This document shows, piece by piece, positions 30,309 through 42,839 of a DNA stretch of 64,000 nucleotides (position 1 is the first letter of the stretch; every line of letters begins with the position of its first letter). The notes under the pieces are model-generated. The model had not been told where the DNA came from. It saw nothing but the letters and a program-made list of their open reading frames with translations, and ran no database searches. The DNA is from Paragorgia papillata. Lineage: Eukaryota > Cnidaria > Anthozoa > Scleralcyonacea > Coralliidae. The stretch spans positions 186,001 to 250,000 of the forward strand of contig JAWNZC010000106.1 of NCBI GenBank assembly GCA_035771165.1, written 5' to 3'. The position numbers and the translations under genes are program-made.

Positions 30309-32505
30309 CTAAATGGCCAGAAAGGGGGGTTTCATGTGCTAGGCTAAGTATGTCAGACCGGTAGGTCTTTGGCACAACGATCTGATATCTGACACACCAC
30401 TCATCGTCTGCCGAAACATCAGGCGGTCTCCACTTTCTCATTAAAATATCGTTTTTAATAAAGTAGCAGACCGGATTCTTCGCAATTTCGGCCTCGTCAA
30501 CTGCTTTATGAAATAAGACAGAGATCTCAGGATCATTTTGTTGTGCATTAATAAGATTTGGCTTTGAAAAGGTTGCTTGAGACGATTCAGATGTTGAATT
30601 CACGCCTTCGAAAGCTTGGCCAAGAAAGGTGTCTGACATATCGATGACGTCTTCACTAGCGTCATGTTCTAATTGCTTCTGCTTACGCATGGCTCGAGTT
30701 ACTGCACATGCGGGATATAAATCTGAAATTTCTCGCTCAATAGGATCAGGAGTTTGATTTACACACGGTTTATCAGTCAAAATTGGGTTAACGACTACCT
30801 TCTCGCCTGCAAGGTCATTGCCGAGAAGTAGATGAATTCCCTCGAATGGTAAAGTCGTTTTAATACCCAATAGAACGGTACCAGACACTAGGTCTGACGA
30901 CAAATTGACTTTGTGTAATTGTTGAGAACTGAACGTATCAGAATTAACTCCTCTAATCAAAACATTCTTACCAAAGTAAGACTCCTGAGAAAATGGTAAA
31001 GTATCTGCCAACAAAAGAGATTGGGAAGCCCCAGTATCTCTTAAAATTTTAATAGGAACTGTTTTTGACAAATCACTTATAAGTGATATGAAACCATTAT
31101 GAATAAATGGTTGAAAGACTTCCATAATAGGGTCAAAAGAGGGCTTAACCTCACAGTTAAGAGAAGGAAGTGGCTTAATGACATATGTGTCTTGCACATT
31201 GTCACGCATGGACTGTTTTGAAGTACAGTCATTGGGTTTTACTTCACCTTGCTCTTGTTGTCTCCGTTTCAATTTGTAGCAATCTGATATTACATGACCA
31301 TTCTTTCTACAATAACTACAAACTATGTTGTTAAAAGGAGAGTTTGAAGGCTTGCCTTGAGAAGGTGGTTCAAATCTAGCAGTGGGTGGTTTGGACTTTT
31401 TAGCGTCAGGATTTAAATTATCTGAATATTCCTTTGACAGGTTCTTAGCACCAAATACACGCTTGCTATCAAATGATGAAGAATTATTGCCTCGAAAAGA
31501 CCAAGACTGTGGCGCCTTACTTGTGAATGAAACCTTATGTGTTAAAATGAAATCGTCGGCCAAACGCGCGGCAGCTGTTAAGGTTGTCACCTTTTGTTCA
31601 TTTAGAAGTACGCATATATCACTTTGAATGCATCTTTTAAACTCTTCAATCAAAATCAATTGTCTCAATTGGTCATATTCCTTATCGGATTTTTGGGAGG
31701 CACACCAGCGATCAAACAGTTGCTCTTTTTCTCTAGCGAATTCTAAATAGGTTTGCCTACCCGTTTTTTCAAAATTTCGAAATTTTTGACGATATGCCTC
31801 AGGGACCAACTCGTACCCCTTAAGAATCAATTCCTTAACGGTATCGTATTCCGAAGCTATATCTAACGAAAGCTGTGCGTAAATATCACGAGCTTTTCCA
31901 ACTAAAACACTTTGCAATAACGTGGTCCAATTTTCTTTGGGCCACTTAAGATTTTCGGCTATTTTTTCAAAATGTAAAAAATACTTATCGATATCCCGTT
32001 CCTGGAAAGGTGGAACCATTCTAATGTGCTTAGTAACATCAAAACTCGAATCTAGTTTGGTTCCAGTATGAACAGATCCCAATTTTCCCTGCAACTCTAT
32101 TTTTCTCATTTCCAACTCAAATTTCTGCTTTTCTAATCTCTCTTCTCTTTCTCTTTCTTCTCTTTCTCTTTCTCTATCTCCTCTTTCCCTTTCTCTATCT
32201 CTCTCCATTTCTAATTTCTTTAATTCCAATTTCATTCTTTCTGCTTCCATTGCAAATTTCATTCTTTCTATTTCTATTTCTGGATTTGCATCGGGATTCT
32301 TATACAAATTTAAAACACTTTCCTCAAAGTATTCAGATTTAACTAAGTGTTCCATAATTGTCTTTTGCATGTCCTTCTTTACCATAGAACTTTTTACCTC
32401 TATACTTAAATGATTACCTAATGAGATCAGGTCATCCTTCCTCAATTTATTAAAAACCTCTTGATCGGGCTCTAACATAAACTGCTCAGGTTTAAATTCT
32501 GACAT
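30286..32505 (-). CDS. Gmr1-like gag-protease, continuing into integrase
   Basis: 739 codons from an ATG. There is a long charged coiled coil with repeated Arg-Glu (about residues 85-140), then a gag capsid region (IRMVPPFQERDIDKYFLHFE), a CCHC knuckle near 394-407 (CSYCRKNGHVISDC) and the retropepsin motif RDTGAS near 487. The frame ends in the integrase zinc-binding domain (LAHETPLSGHLG). A single-base indel in the A5 run complementary to 30296-30300 shifts to the next frame, so one continuous gag-pol frame was probably ancestral. Confidence 0.85.
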   Translation of the reverse strand: MSEFKPEQFMLEPDQEVFNKLRKDDLISLGNHLSIEVKSSMVKKDMQKTIMEHLVKSEYFEESVLNLYKNPDANPEIEIERMKFAMEAERMKLELKKLEMERDRERERGDREREREEREREERLEKQKFELEMRKIELQGKLGSVHTGTKLDSSFDVTKHIRMVPPFQERDIDKYFLHFEKIAENLKWPKENWTTLLQSVLVGKARDIYAQLSLDIASEYDTVKELILKGYELVPEAYRQKFRNFEKTGRQTYLEFAREKEQLFDRWCASQKSDKEYDQLRQLILIEEFKRCIQSDICVLLNEQKVTTLTAAARLADDFILTHKVSFTSKAPQSWSFRGNNSSSFDSKRVFGAKNLSKEYSDNLNPDAKKSKPPTARFEPPSQGKPSNSPFNNIVCSYCRKNGHVISDCYKLKRRQQEQGEVKPNDCTSKQSMRDNVQDTYVIKPLPSLNCEVKPSFDPIMEVFQPFIHNGFISLISDLSKTVPIKILRDTGASQSLLLADTLPFSQESYFGKNVLIRGVNSDTFSSQQLHKVNLSSDLVSGTVLLGIKTTLPFEGIHLLLGNDLAGEKVVVNPILTDKPCVNQTPDPIEREISDLYPACAVTRAMRKQKQLEHDASEDVIDMSDTFLGQAFEGVNSTSESSQATFSKPNLINAQQNDPEISVLFHKAVDEAEIAKNPVCYFIKNDILMRKWRPPDVSADDEWCVRYQIVVPKTYRSDILSLAHETPLSGHLGVTKNLS

Positions 32506-32682
32506 TTTATCAAATAGCTGAGCTCACACAAATTCGAAATTTACCTCCGAATAAAAAAAAATCAAAAGTTACCGAACTTTGATTTGAATGAAATCCCCCG
32601 GACACTAACGTATACTTTCCCGAGACACAACGTATACGTTTCCCGAGACACTAACGTATACGTTCCCGCCTGAGCCCCCAAT

Positions 32683-33211
32683 TGTTACGTGACCGCTATA
32701 CGCAACAATAAGTGTAACCTCAGCTGTTTGGTTTTTACAATTATTTATTTAATTAATAAGAAACTTAGAACAGATATTGAAAATGTCTATAAAGATTAAA
32801 ACTAAACTAAAGTTCAGAAACTTATCTGTCGTCTGCACACAACGAAACAGTCAATAGGAGATTCCGGCACAGGTTAACAATCCGTATGGACTTGAAAAGG
32901 AAGGAATAATAAAACCAACGGCAGGAACTCCAGGACTGACTTCGTAACCACTTTGATACATATAGCTCACTCTCATACATATGCATGCCTGATATATGTT
33001 CGATGGCTGCTTATATAGTTTCTAGAGTATATAATTATAGTAACATACTTCATTCTATATATAATATATTTACGTAATTACTAAATGACATCATAGCTGA
33101 CTCATGCCAAGTCATAAGTATTACTAATTGGTTACAAGTACTTATTAAGTAGTTCAGTGATCAAATAACGTATAGTTAATTAACTGTCTTAGGATAGGCA
33201 TATCCGTAACA
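32683..33211 (-). repeat. 5' LTR of the Gmr1-like element
   Basis: 529 bp bounded by TGTTACG and CGTAACA, the expected TG...CA ends. On the minus strand it is followed by TGGGGGCTCAGGCGGGAACG, a plausible tRNA primer-binding site, and by three copies of a GACACTAACGTATACG-like repeat (about 32603-32665). No second LTR is present in the window. Confidence 0.8.
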
Positions 33212-33267
33212 ATATATATATATATATTATCTAACTATATATCTATATATCTATATATATATATATA

Positions 33268-33329
<62 letters not shown>

Positions 33330-33330
33330 A
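33212..33330. repeat. (TA)n/(CTATAT)n microsatellite
   Basis: Simple TA-rich repeat directly outside the LTR. Confidence 0.93.
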
Positions 33331-33334
33331 ATTA

Positions 33335-33785
33335 ATGTCATTTATTTTTATTGTTGGATTAAAACGTTGGTAATAGTGGCACAAACAGACAGAGTGAAAC
33401 TGAAACATTGACTGGTGAAGAAAGTGGGAATATACTTGTTAAAAGATGAATGGTAAATGTTTTATATTTATTATTAGTCTTTATTAATTATTATTAATTT
33501 ATTATTATCATTATTAATTAATAAATTATTATTATTATTATTATTATTATTAGTGCAGTATTATTAGTGCAGACTGCCCTGACCTGATATATATATATAT
33601 ATGTATATATGCTAAAATAAATTGCTGCAATATATAATTTGCCTATACGATATATAATTGTATAATGAGACATATTCGGGTAGAGCACATGGTCATGGTA
33701 GCCAGTGCTGTTCAAATATGAAAAATCTTTGTGTCCTGACTGTCTCAATAACTCAGTGGTCAGAGTGCTATTTATGTAATGATGA
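33335..33785 (+). repeat. Dispersed repeat, left copy (direct pair with 41428-42003)
   Basis: Begins TTGTTGGATTAAAACGTTGG, passes an (ATT)n and a (TA)n tract and ends ...CTCAATAACTCAGTGGTCAG ... ATGATGATAA. The same series lies at 41428-42003 in the same orientation with a longer (TA)n. Non-coding. The end carries a tRNA box-A-like string but no box B in the right place. Confidence 0.85.
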
Positions 33786-33792
33786 TAATAAT

Positions 33793-35960
33793 GAAGCTCA
33801 TTCTATCGTCTCGCTGGCCCAAGAAAACTAGAAGTGGCCCAGATCTGGTTCAAGATATCTTAGCTTTTAAAGAGCGACGCCAAAACTGTCAATTGCACAG
33901 CGAGGGGGAAATATTTTGGTGGCTTCTTTTAATTTTAACCGGCTTTCATATATATCAAAATGAAGCTCATTCTATCGTCTTTCTGGCCCAACAAAAATTA
34001 GAAGTGGCCAAGATCTGGTTTAAGAGTTATTCGCAAACGCCGAAACTGTGAAGGTAGCACCACATTCACTTGGGGGAAAAATTTCGATGGCTTATTCTAA
34101 TTTTAACCGGCTTTCCTATATATCAAAATGAAGCTCGTTCTATCCTCTTGCTGGCCCAAGAAAAATTAGAAGTGGCCCAGATCTGGTTAAAGAGTTATTC
34201 GCTTTTAAAGCGAGACGCCCGAACCGCCGATCACACAGCGAGCTGAAATTGAACACTTTGTTATTAAATTCGTCGGGGTGGTCTTGGGGCGAAAATTTCG
34301 ATGCCTTCTATAACTTTTAACTGACTTTGCTCTATATCAAAATGAAGCTCTTTCTATCCTCTTGCTGGCCCAAGAAAAATTAGAAGTGGCCCAGATCTGG
34401 TTCAAGAGTTATTCGCATTTAAAGCGAAACGCCCAAACTGTCAATTTCCGCGCACCGGAAATAGAAATCTTTATTAAGTGTATAGTTGCCGACATAGCCC
34501 TTGGGGGGGGAATTTCGATGGATTCTGTTATTTTTTACCGGCTTTCCTATATACGAAAATGAAGCTCATTCTATCGTCTTTCTGGCCCAAGACAAATTAG
34601 AACTGGCCCAGATCTGGCTCAAGAGTTGTTCGCTTTTAAAGCAAGAAGCCGAAACTGTCAATTACATCGCGCCGGAAACAGAAATCTTTATTAATTGTAG
34701 TTGCCGACATAGTCTTTGGGGGAAACATTTCGATGGCTTCTGTTAACTTTAACCAGCTTTCCTATTGAAGCTCATTCTATCGTCTTTCTGGCCCAAGAAA
34801 AATTAGAAGTGGCCCAGATCTGGTTCAAGAGTTATTCGCTTTTAAAGCGAGACGCCCATACTGTTAATTACACAGCGCGCTAAAAATAGAACACTTTATT
34901 ATTAAATTGGTCGGGATGGTCTTGGGGGGAAAATTTCGATGGCTTTTTTAAATTTTAACCGGCTTTCCTATATATCAAATTGAAGCTCATTCTATCTTCT
35001 TGCTTGGCCCAAGAAAAATTAGAAGTGGCCCAGATCTGGTTAAAGAGTTATTAGCTTCTAAAGCGAGACGCCCGGACCGCCGATCACACAGCGAGCTGAA
35101 ATAGAACACTTTGTTATTAAATTCGTCGGGGTGGTCTTGCGGGGGAAATTTCGATGCCTTCTATAACTTTTAACTGACTTTGCTCTATATCAAAATGAAG
35201 CTCTTTCTGTCCTCTTGCTGGCCCAAGCAAAATTAGAAGTGGCCCATATCTGGTTCAAGAGTTATTCGCATTTAAAGCGAGACGCCCCAACAGTCAATTT
35301 ATGCGCACCCGAAATATAATTCTTTATTAAGTATAGTTGCCGACATAGCCATTGGGGGGGGGGGGGGATTTCGATGGCTTCTGTTATTTTTTACCGGCTT
35401 TCCTATATACGAAAATGAAGCTCATTCTATCGTCTTTCTGGCCCAAGACAAATTAGAAGTGGCCCAGATCTGGCTCAAGAGTTGTTCGCTTTTAAAGCAA
35501 GAAGCCCAAACTGTCAATTACATCGCGCCGGAAACAGAAATCTTTATTAATTGTAGTTGCCGACATAGTCTTTGGGGGAAACATTTCGATGGCTTCTGTT
35601 AACTTTAACCAGCTTTCCTATATATCAAAATGAAGCTCATTCTATCGTCTTGCTGGCCCAAGAAAAATTATAAGTGGCCCAGATTTGGTTTAAGAGCTAT
35701 TCGCTTTTAAATCGAGACGTACATACTGTTAATTACACAGCGCGCTAAAAATAGAACACTTTATCATTAAATTTGTGGGGATGGTCTTGGGGGAAAGATT
35801 TCGATGGCTTCTTTAAATTGTAATCGGCTTTCCTATATATCAAATTGAAGCTCATTCTACCGTCTTGCTGGCCCAAGAAAAATTAGAGATCTGGTTCAAG
35901 AGTTATTCGCTTTTAAAGCGAGAAGCCCAAACTGTCAATTACAGCGCGCCGGAACTCATA
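33793..35960 (+). repeat. Left arm of a giant palindromic array (about 215-bp units)
   Basis: Eleven copies begin GAAGCTC at 33793, 33962, 34130, 34344, 34561, 34767, 34982, 35198, 35417, 35632 and 35847. Spacing is mostly 206-219 bp, with two shorter first units. Each carries GGCCCA...TTAGAAGTGGCCCAGATCTGG and GTTATTCGCTTTTAAAGCG. Peptides such as LAQEKLEVAQIWFKSYS recur in the frames but no frame spans units, so I treat it as non-coding. Confidence 0.88.
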
Positions 35961-36200
35961 CTTCAAGGAAAATTTTAATGAGAAAAAAATTGGGGGTCAC
36001 CAAAATTTTTTCCGAATTAAATTAGTTTGAAGGGTAATTGGCAGCCCTTTTGAAACGTCATTGTTGCCATAGCAACAACTGTTGCAATTTATTTGGATGC
36101 ATAAGATTTAATCACGTGTTTTGGACTCTCAAACTTGTATTTTCCATTTTTCAAGAAACTGTATGGAGCCACCTTAATAAAGATTTCTATTTCCGGCGCG
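35960..36200. other. Unique spacer at the palindrome centre
   Basis: About 240 bp not found in the arms. It includes GTTGCCATAGCAAC at 36063-36076, one base from the optimal palindromic X-box bound by RFX factors. No open frame of substance. Confidence 0.6.
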
Positions 36201-38640
36201 ATGTAATAGCGAACAACTCTTGAACCAGATCTGGGCCACTTCTAATTTTTCTTGGGCCAGCAAGAAGATAGATTTAGCTTCAATTTCATATATAGGAAAG
36301 CTGGTTAAAAATAACTAACCGAAGCCATCGAAATCTTTCCCCCAAAGGCTATGTCGTGAAATATAGTTAATAAAGTGTTCTATTTTTAGCGCGCTGTGTA
36401 ATTGACAGTTTGGGCGTCTCACTTTAAAAGCGAATAACTCTTAAACCAGATTTGGGCCACTTCTAATTTTTCTTGGGCCAGCAACACGATAGAATGAACT
36501 TCATTTTGATATATAGGAAAGCTGGTTAAAGTTAGCAGAAGCCATCGAAATGTTTCCCCCAAAGACTATGTCGGCAACTACAATTAATAAATATTTCTGT
36601 TTCCGGCGCGATATAATTGACAGTTTGGGCTTCTTGCTTTAAAAGCGAACAATTCTTGAGGCAGATCTGGGCCACTTCTAATTTTTGTTGGGCCAGCAAG
36701 AGGATAGAAAGAGCTTCATTTTGATATAGAGCAAAGTCAGTTAAAAGTTATAGAAGGCATCGAAATTTTCGCCCCAAGACCACCCGGACGAATTTAATAA
36801 TAAAGTGTTCTATTTTTATCACGCGCTGTAATTGACATTTTGGGCGCCTCGCTTTAAAAGCGAATAACTCTTGAACCAGATCTGGGCCACTTCTAATTTT
36901 TCTTGGGCCAGCAAGAGGATAGAATGAGCTTCATTTTGATATATAGGAAAGCCAGTTAAAATTAAAAGAAGCCATCGAAATCTTTCCCCCAAGACCATCC
37001 CGACGAATTTAATAATAAAGTGTTCTATTTTTAGCGCGCTGTGTAATTAACAGTATGGGCGTCTCGCTTTAAAAGCGAATAACTCTTGAACCAGATCTGG
37101 GCCACTTCTAATTTTTCTTGGGCCAGCAAGAGGATAGAATGAGCTTCATTTTGATATATAGGAAAGCCGGTTAAAATTAGAATAAGCCATCGAAATGTTT
37201 CCCCCAAAGACTATGTCGGCAACTACAATTAATAAAGATTTCTGTTTCCGGCGCGATGTAATTGACAGTTTGGGCTTCTTGCTTTAAAAGCGAACAACTC
37301 TTGAGCCAGATCTGGGCCACTTCTAATTTCTCTTGGGCCAGAAAGACGATAGAATGAGCTTCATTTTCGTATATAGGAAAGCCGGTAAAAAATAACAGAA
37401 TCCATCGAAATTTTCCCCCCAAGGGCTATGTCGGCAACTATACACTTAATAAAGATTTCTATTTCCGGTGCGCGGAAATTGACAGTTTGGGCGTCTCGCT
37501 TTAAATGCGAATAACTCTTGAACCATATATGGGCCACTTCTAATTTTTCTTGGGCCAGCAAGAGGATAGAAAGAGCTTCATTTTGATATAGAGCAAAGTC
37601 AGTTCAAAGTTATAGAAGGCATCGAAATTTTCGCCCCAAGACCACCCCGACGAATTTAATAACAAAGTGTTCAATTTCAGCTCGCTGTGTGATCGGCGGT
37701 TCGGGCGTCTCGCTTTAAAAGCGAATAACTCTTTAACCAGATCTGGGCCACTTCTAATTTTTCTTGGGCCAGCAAGAGGATAGAATGAGCTTCATTTTGA
37801 TATATAGGAAAGCCAGTTAAAATTAAAAGAAGCCATCGAAATCTTTCCCCCAAGACCATCCCGACGAATTTAATAATAAAGTGTTCTATTTTTATCGCGC
37901 GCTGTAATTGACATTTTGGGCGCCTCGCTTTAAAAGCGAATAACTCTTGAACCAGATTGGGCCACTTCTAATTTTTCTTGGGCCAGCAAGAAGATAGAAT
38001 GGGCTTCATTTTGATATATATGAAAGCCGGTTAAAATTAAAAGAAGCCACCAAAATATTTGCCCCAAAGAGTCATGTCGGCTACAAGTGAATTTGGCTCG
38101 CTGTGCAATTGACAGTTTTGGCGTCGCTCTTTAAAAGCTAAGATATCTTGAACCAGATCTGGGCCACTTCTAATTTTTCTTGGGCCAGCAAGAGGATAGA
38201 ATGAGCTTCATTTTGATATATAGGAAAGCCAGTTAAAATTAAAAGAAGCCATCGAAATCTTTCCCCCAAAACCATCCCGACGAATTTAATAATAAAGTGT
38301 TCTATTTTTATCGCGCGCTGTAATTGACATTTTGGGCGCCTCGCTTTAAAAGCGAATAACTCTTGAACCAGATCTGGGCCACTTCTAATTTTTCTTGGGC
38401 CAGCAAGAAGATAGAATGAGCTTCATTTTGATATATATGAAAGCCGGTTAAAATTAAAAGAAGCCACCAAAATATTTCCCCCAAAGAGTCATGTCGGCTA
38501 CAAGTGAATTTGGCTCGCTGTGCAATTGACAGTTTCGGCGTCGCTCTTTAAAAGCTAAGATATCTTGAACCAGATCTGGGCCACTTCTAGTTTTTCTTGG
38601 GCCAGCGAGACGATAGAATGAGCTTCATTTTGATGTATAG
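36200..38640 (-). repeat. Right arm of the giant palindromic array
   Basis: About twelve units in the opposite orientation, with GAGCTTC-type boundaries near 36497, 36711, 36930, 37139, 37359, 37574, 37788, 38003, 38201, 38420 and 38618. The outermost unit (TCGCTCTTTAAAAGCTAAGA) mirrors the first left unit, so the arms are true inverted copies and not merely related arrays. The stretch 38640-38890 is unique AT-rich DNA. Confidence 0.87.
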
Positions 38641-38892
38641 CAAGGGCATTAAAAAGTAAGGGAAGGCATCGAATTTTTTCCCCCAAAGCCGTCCCGGCGA
38701 ATTTGATCTATTTGTTTACCTAAAAAGTGGATACTTTATATTAAATGGTTATTTTTTCCCTCAACAAATTGTTCAAACGAACGCCATTAATATTGGGCCA
38801 GAAAGATAGAATAATAAGCTTTAATTTGGTGCATCGTGTGTGCCGATCGGTTGATTATTGAGGGAATTATTTAAGGTGAAATATTTGCTTTG

Positions 38893-38964
38893 CGAATCCG
38901 ATGCTGAATCCGAGGCTGAATCCCAGGATGAATCCGAGGCTGAATCCGAGGCCGAATGTGAGGC
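38893..38964 (+). repeat. 12-bp minisatellite (GAATCCGAGGCT)
   Basis: Six units with small changes, followed by a (TA)n tract and the LINE. Confidence 0.85.
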
Positions 38965-39035
38965 TACCTTCACACTGGTTATCTATATATATATATATAA
39001 TTTAATATATAATAAGAGAGAGTAATATTTTAGAT

Positions 39036-40724
39036 TTGGTTTTGACAACGAACGAGGATATCGTCGATGATGTTTCTGTGGGTGAACTGTTTTCGGACCA
39101 TAACTTGGTGACTTTCAGACTAATTCACGAGCCATATGAAGTCCGTAAATCGAAGAGGTTTGTTTATTGTTATAAAAAAGCTGACTGGGAACATTTGAAG
39201 AGGCTAATGCATTTTATCCCATGGAACTGTGCATTTATGGATGATGATATTAATAATAATTGGGTTTCATGGAAGGACCTGTTTTTCTCTGCTGTGGAAG
39301 AATGTATACCGAAGTTTAAGGTAAAGAACAAAAGGCCAAATGCTCCCTGGATTAACAACGAATTGATTAAACTATGTAAGAAGAAAAAGGCACTCTACAG
39401 AAAGGCCAAGACAACTATGAAAGAAAGCGTTTGGGCTAAATACAGGAACCTGAATAATACTCTCAAGAAACAATGTAATGAAGCTCGGTGGAAGTATATT
39501 GGTGACCTTGCACAAGAGTTGAAAGAAAACAACAACCCGAAACCTTTTTGGTCTTATGTGAAATCGAAGCGCAAAGGTACAAATGATCTTACTTCTATTA
39601 AAATTGGAGATACTGTTATTTCTGATGATCAGAGCATAGCTACTTGTATGAATTCATATTACTCATCTACATTTACGGTTGAGGATTATGTTAATTTTCC
39701 AGAGCAGGACCTCATTGTGGAATCAAAATTGAGTTCAATTCAATGCTCGACCGAAGAAATTGAGAAACATCTCCAAACTCTAAAGTCTGACAAATCTCCT
39801 GGGCCAGACTATATTCCCTCGCGAATATTAAAAATGTGTGCACCGGAACTGGCACCATCCATCACTAAGTTGCTGAATAAATCATTTTATCTGAGTCTAT
39901 TGCCAACAGACTGGAAGCTGGCCGATATATCACCGATCTATAAAAAAGGATCCAAGCAGTGTAGAGAAAACTACCGTCAGATTTCTCTAACTTCAATAGT
40001 CTGTAAGCTAGGAGAAAAGGTTGTTCGTGACAGAATGATTAATTTCTGGAACAAGCATAATGTACTAAATTCTAATCAGTTTGCATATCTCAAAGGGAGA
40101 TCAACTGTTACCCAATTGCTAGATTCTTTCAATGACTGGGCTAATTCTCGAAACAAAAGAGTACCAACTGATGTAATTTTTCTGGATTTGGCTAAAGCAT
40201 TTGACAGTGTTCCTCATGAGAGACTCCTTTTAAAACTCAGCAGTTATGGTATTGATGGTAGTTTGCTGGCCTGGTTGAGAGATTTTCTTACACATCGACT
40301 GCAACGTGTTGTAATCCGCGGAACTTGTTCTGAATGGTCACCTGTAACATCTGGAACTCCTCAAGGGACAATTCTTGGGCCAATATTATTTTTGATATAC
40401 ATTAACGATATGACTAATGGTATTACATCTAAAGCTAAACTGTATGCAGATGACACTAAAATCTACAGAGAAATGAAAAACCTTGGCCAGGATGCTCAAG
40501 CTTTGCAAACAGATCTCGACTCTTTGAGTGATTGGACTAAACTATGGCAGTTAAAGTTTAATATTAAGAAATGTGAGATCATGAGAATTACTCATGCGCG
40601 AGATATATCTACTCCATCATATTCACTTGGAGATACATTGAAAGTTGTGAAAAGTTGTAAAGACCTTGGGATTACAATATCATATGACCTTAAATGGAGT
40701 GTGAACATGTCGACATCACAGTAA
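39036..40724 (+). pseudogene. LINE reverse transcriptase, main part
   Basis: 562 codons with the linker WVSWKDLFFSAVEECIP, then RT motifs KSPGPDYIPSRIL, IFLDLAKAFDSVPHERL, SGTPQGTILGPILFLIYIND and the catalytic KLYADDTKIY. The frame first opens upstream of a TTG at 39036, so there is no native start. A one-base shift near 40700-40712 moves it to the next frame. Confidence 0.88.
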
Positions 40725-41257
40725 ACAAAGCTAACAAGGTTCTGGGAGTTATCAAACGAACAGTAGGCACCTCAAACCATAGAGTTTTTTCGTTATTATA
40801 CTTATCCCTGGTTAGACCAATTTTAGAATACGCAGTGCCCGTCTGGTGTCCACATCTTGTTAAGGACGTTCATGCACTGGAAAAAGTTCAGAGAAGAGCA
40901 TCTCGAATGGCTCTAAACCAACGCAGAGGCGATATGTATTATGAAGACCGCTGTAAGATACTGCAATGGCCAACTTTGTCAGTGCGACGAGATTACTTCA
41001 CTCTCATTGAGTGTTATAAAATAGTATTTGGATTAAGTCATTTACGTTTTGAGGATTTCTTCGAGTTCACAAAACTATCCACCACACGATCAAACCATAA
41101 ATATAAACTATACACTAAGCTTGCTAGAGTAAACTGTTACAAATTTTCATTTTTTGTTAGGGTTATACTTAAATGGAACAATTTACCATCGTCTGTTGTA
41201 GAGGCGGAAAGCTTCAACATTTTTAAAAGTAGGCTTAAATTTCATTTAGGCATCTAG
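40694..41257 (+). pseudogene. LINE reverse transcriptase, C-terminal part
   Basis: Continues the protein: NKANKVLGVIKRTV, RPILEYAVPVWCPHL, EKVQRRASRM and the final KWNNLPSSVV ... FKSRLKFHLGI, all typical of the CR1-like C terminus. The stretch 41258-41425 is the 3' untranslated tail. Confidence 0.86.
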
Positions 41258-41427
41258 ATAATTTATTTATTTTTTCTCGATTTTTTGTTTCTATTCTATT
41301 TATCTTACTTATTTATTTAGGGAGTTTTCTATAGGGCTAACCTCTTTACTTCCTGTCGTGATGTATTTTTGTATTTTTTCTTTTCTGCATCATGATTAAA
41401 CAATGTTATGTTATGTTATGTTATGTT

Positions 41428-42003
<576 letters not shown>

Positions 42004-42032
42004 AGAAGTATAGGTAATCATATGATAGCGAG

Positions 42033-42155
42033 TACAATTAAGGATTTACACTAGAAGTGATATTTGAAAATTTTGCCAAAATTGCACGAGCCGTTAGGCA
42101 AGTGCAATTTGGCATAATTTTCAAATATCACGAGAAGTGTAAATCCTTAATTGTA
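42033..42155. mobile_element. Foldback/MITE with 55-bp arms
   Basis: TACAATTAAGGATTTACACT at the left is mirrored by GTGTAAATCCTTAATTGTA at the right. Arms 42033-42087 and 42102-42155 are nearly perfect, around a 14-nt loop. Non-coding. Confidence 0.85.
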
Positions 42156-42249
42156 TGAGTAAAATCACGATTACTATTTATTATATGCATGACAAAATTG
42201 GGCTATTCCATTTAATATGCACACACCCCCTGTCGAGGATACATAGCAT

Positions 42250-42600
42250 TGGATCCATGCCCCCTGAAGAATTCCGGCCATAAAACCCACACCCCTGAAG
42301 AATTCCAGGCTGAAAAATGTGAACCCCTGAAGAATTCCAGGTTAAATAATCTGAACCCCTGAAGAATTCCAGGTTAAATAATGTGAACCCCTGAAGAATT
42401 CCAGGTTAAATAATGTGAACCCCTGAAGAATTCCAGGTTAAATAATGTGGACCCCTGAAGAATTCCAGGTTAAATAATGTGAACCCTGAAGAATTCCATG
42501 TTAAAAAATGTGATGGTTAAATAATGTGAACCACTAAAGAATTCCAGGCTGAAAAATATGAACCCTAAAGAATTCTGTGCTAAAATAAGATAGTGTGAAC
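42250..42600. repeat. 32-bp minisatellite
   Basis: CCTGAAGAATTCCAGGTTAA followed by ATAATGTGAACC, repeated about nine times and degenerating at both ends. Confidence 0.9.
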
Positions 42601-42839
42601 ACCTGAAAGCCCAGGAAGAATATTATGTGTAAACAGTATAAAGCCTGGTTTTCATAAGATCGTCTTGACTGCCCCAATCGTCCTGATCATCCATCCATCC
42701 AATCACATTTTCAGAATATATCTAGTCTTATTGCAGAGATTTGGGTGATCGAGACAAGTAATAAAGTATATTTCTACTACTGTACTTTAATTATAATTAT
42801 TATGCACAAATTACAGCAAATAACTCCTTCAAACTGCTC

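Larger units (their letters stand above)
28428..33211 (-). mobile_element. Ty3/gypsy element of Gmr1 type, 3'-truncated
   Basis: Minus-strand order is LTR (33211-32683), primer-binding region, gag, protease, integrase, reverse transcriptase. Integrase before reverse transcriptase, as in Ty1/copia, marks the Gmr1-like branch of Ty3/gypsy. The copy stops within the RT/RNase H boundary (VTYLGH) near 28440, so RNase H and the 3' LTR are absent. Confidence 0.85.
39018..41425 (+). mobile_element. CR1/jockey-like LINE, 5'-truncated
   Basis: Begins inside the last motif of the APE endonuclease (SDHNLVTF) and ends with a 3' tail of TTATG repeats at about 41402-41425. Most of the endonuclease and any first open frame are missing, as usual after incomplete target-primed reverse transcription. 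Confidence 0.88.

Noticed and set aside
33745..33785. tRNA-derived SINE head (TAACTCAGTGGTCAGAGTGC resembles an A box)
   Set aside because: No B box at the expected distance downstream and no tRNA fold.
34362..37561. Recurring 60-90-residue peptides (LAQEKLEVAQIWFKSYS) in both arms
   Set aside because: Frames never span units and stops differ between units; similarity follows from DNA repetition.
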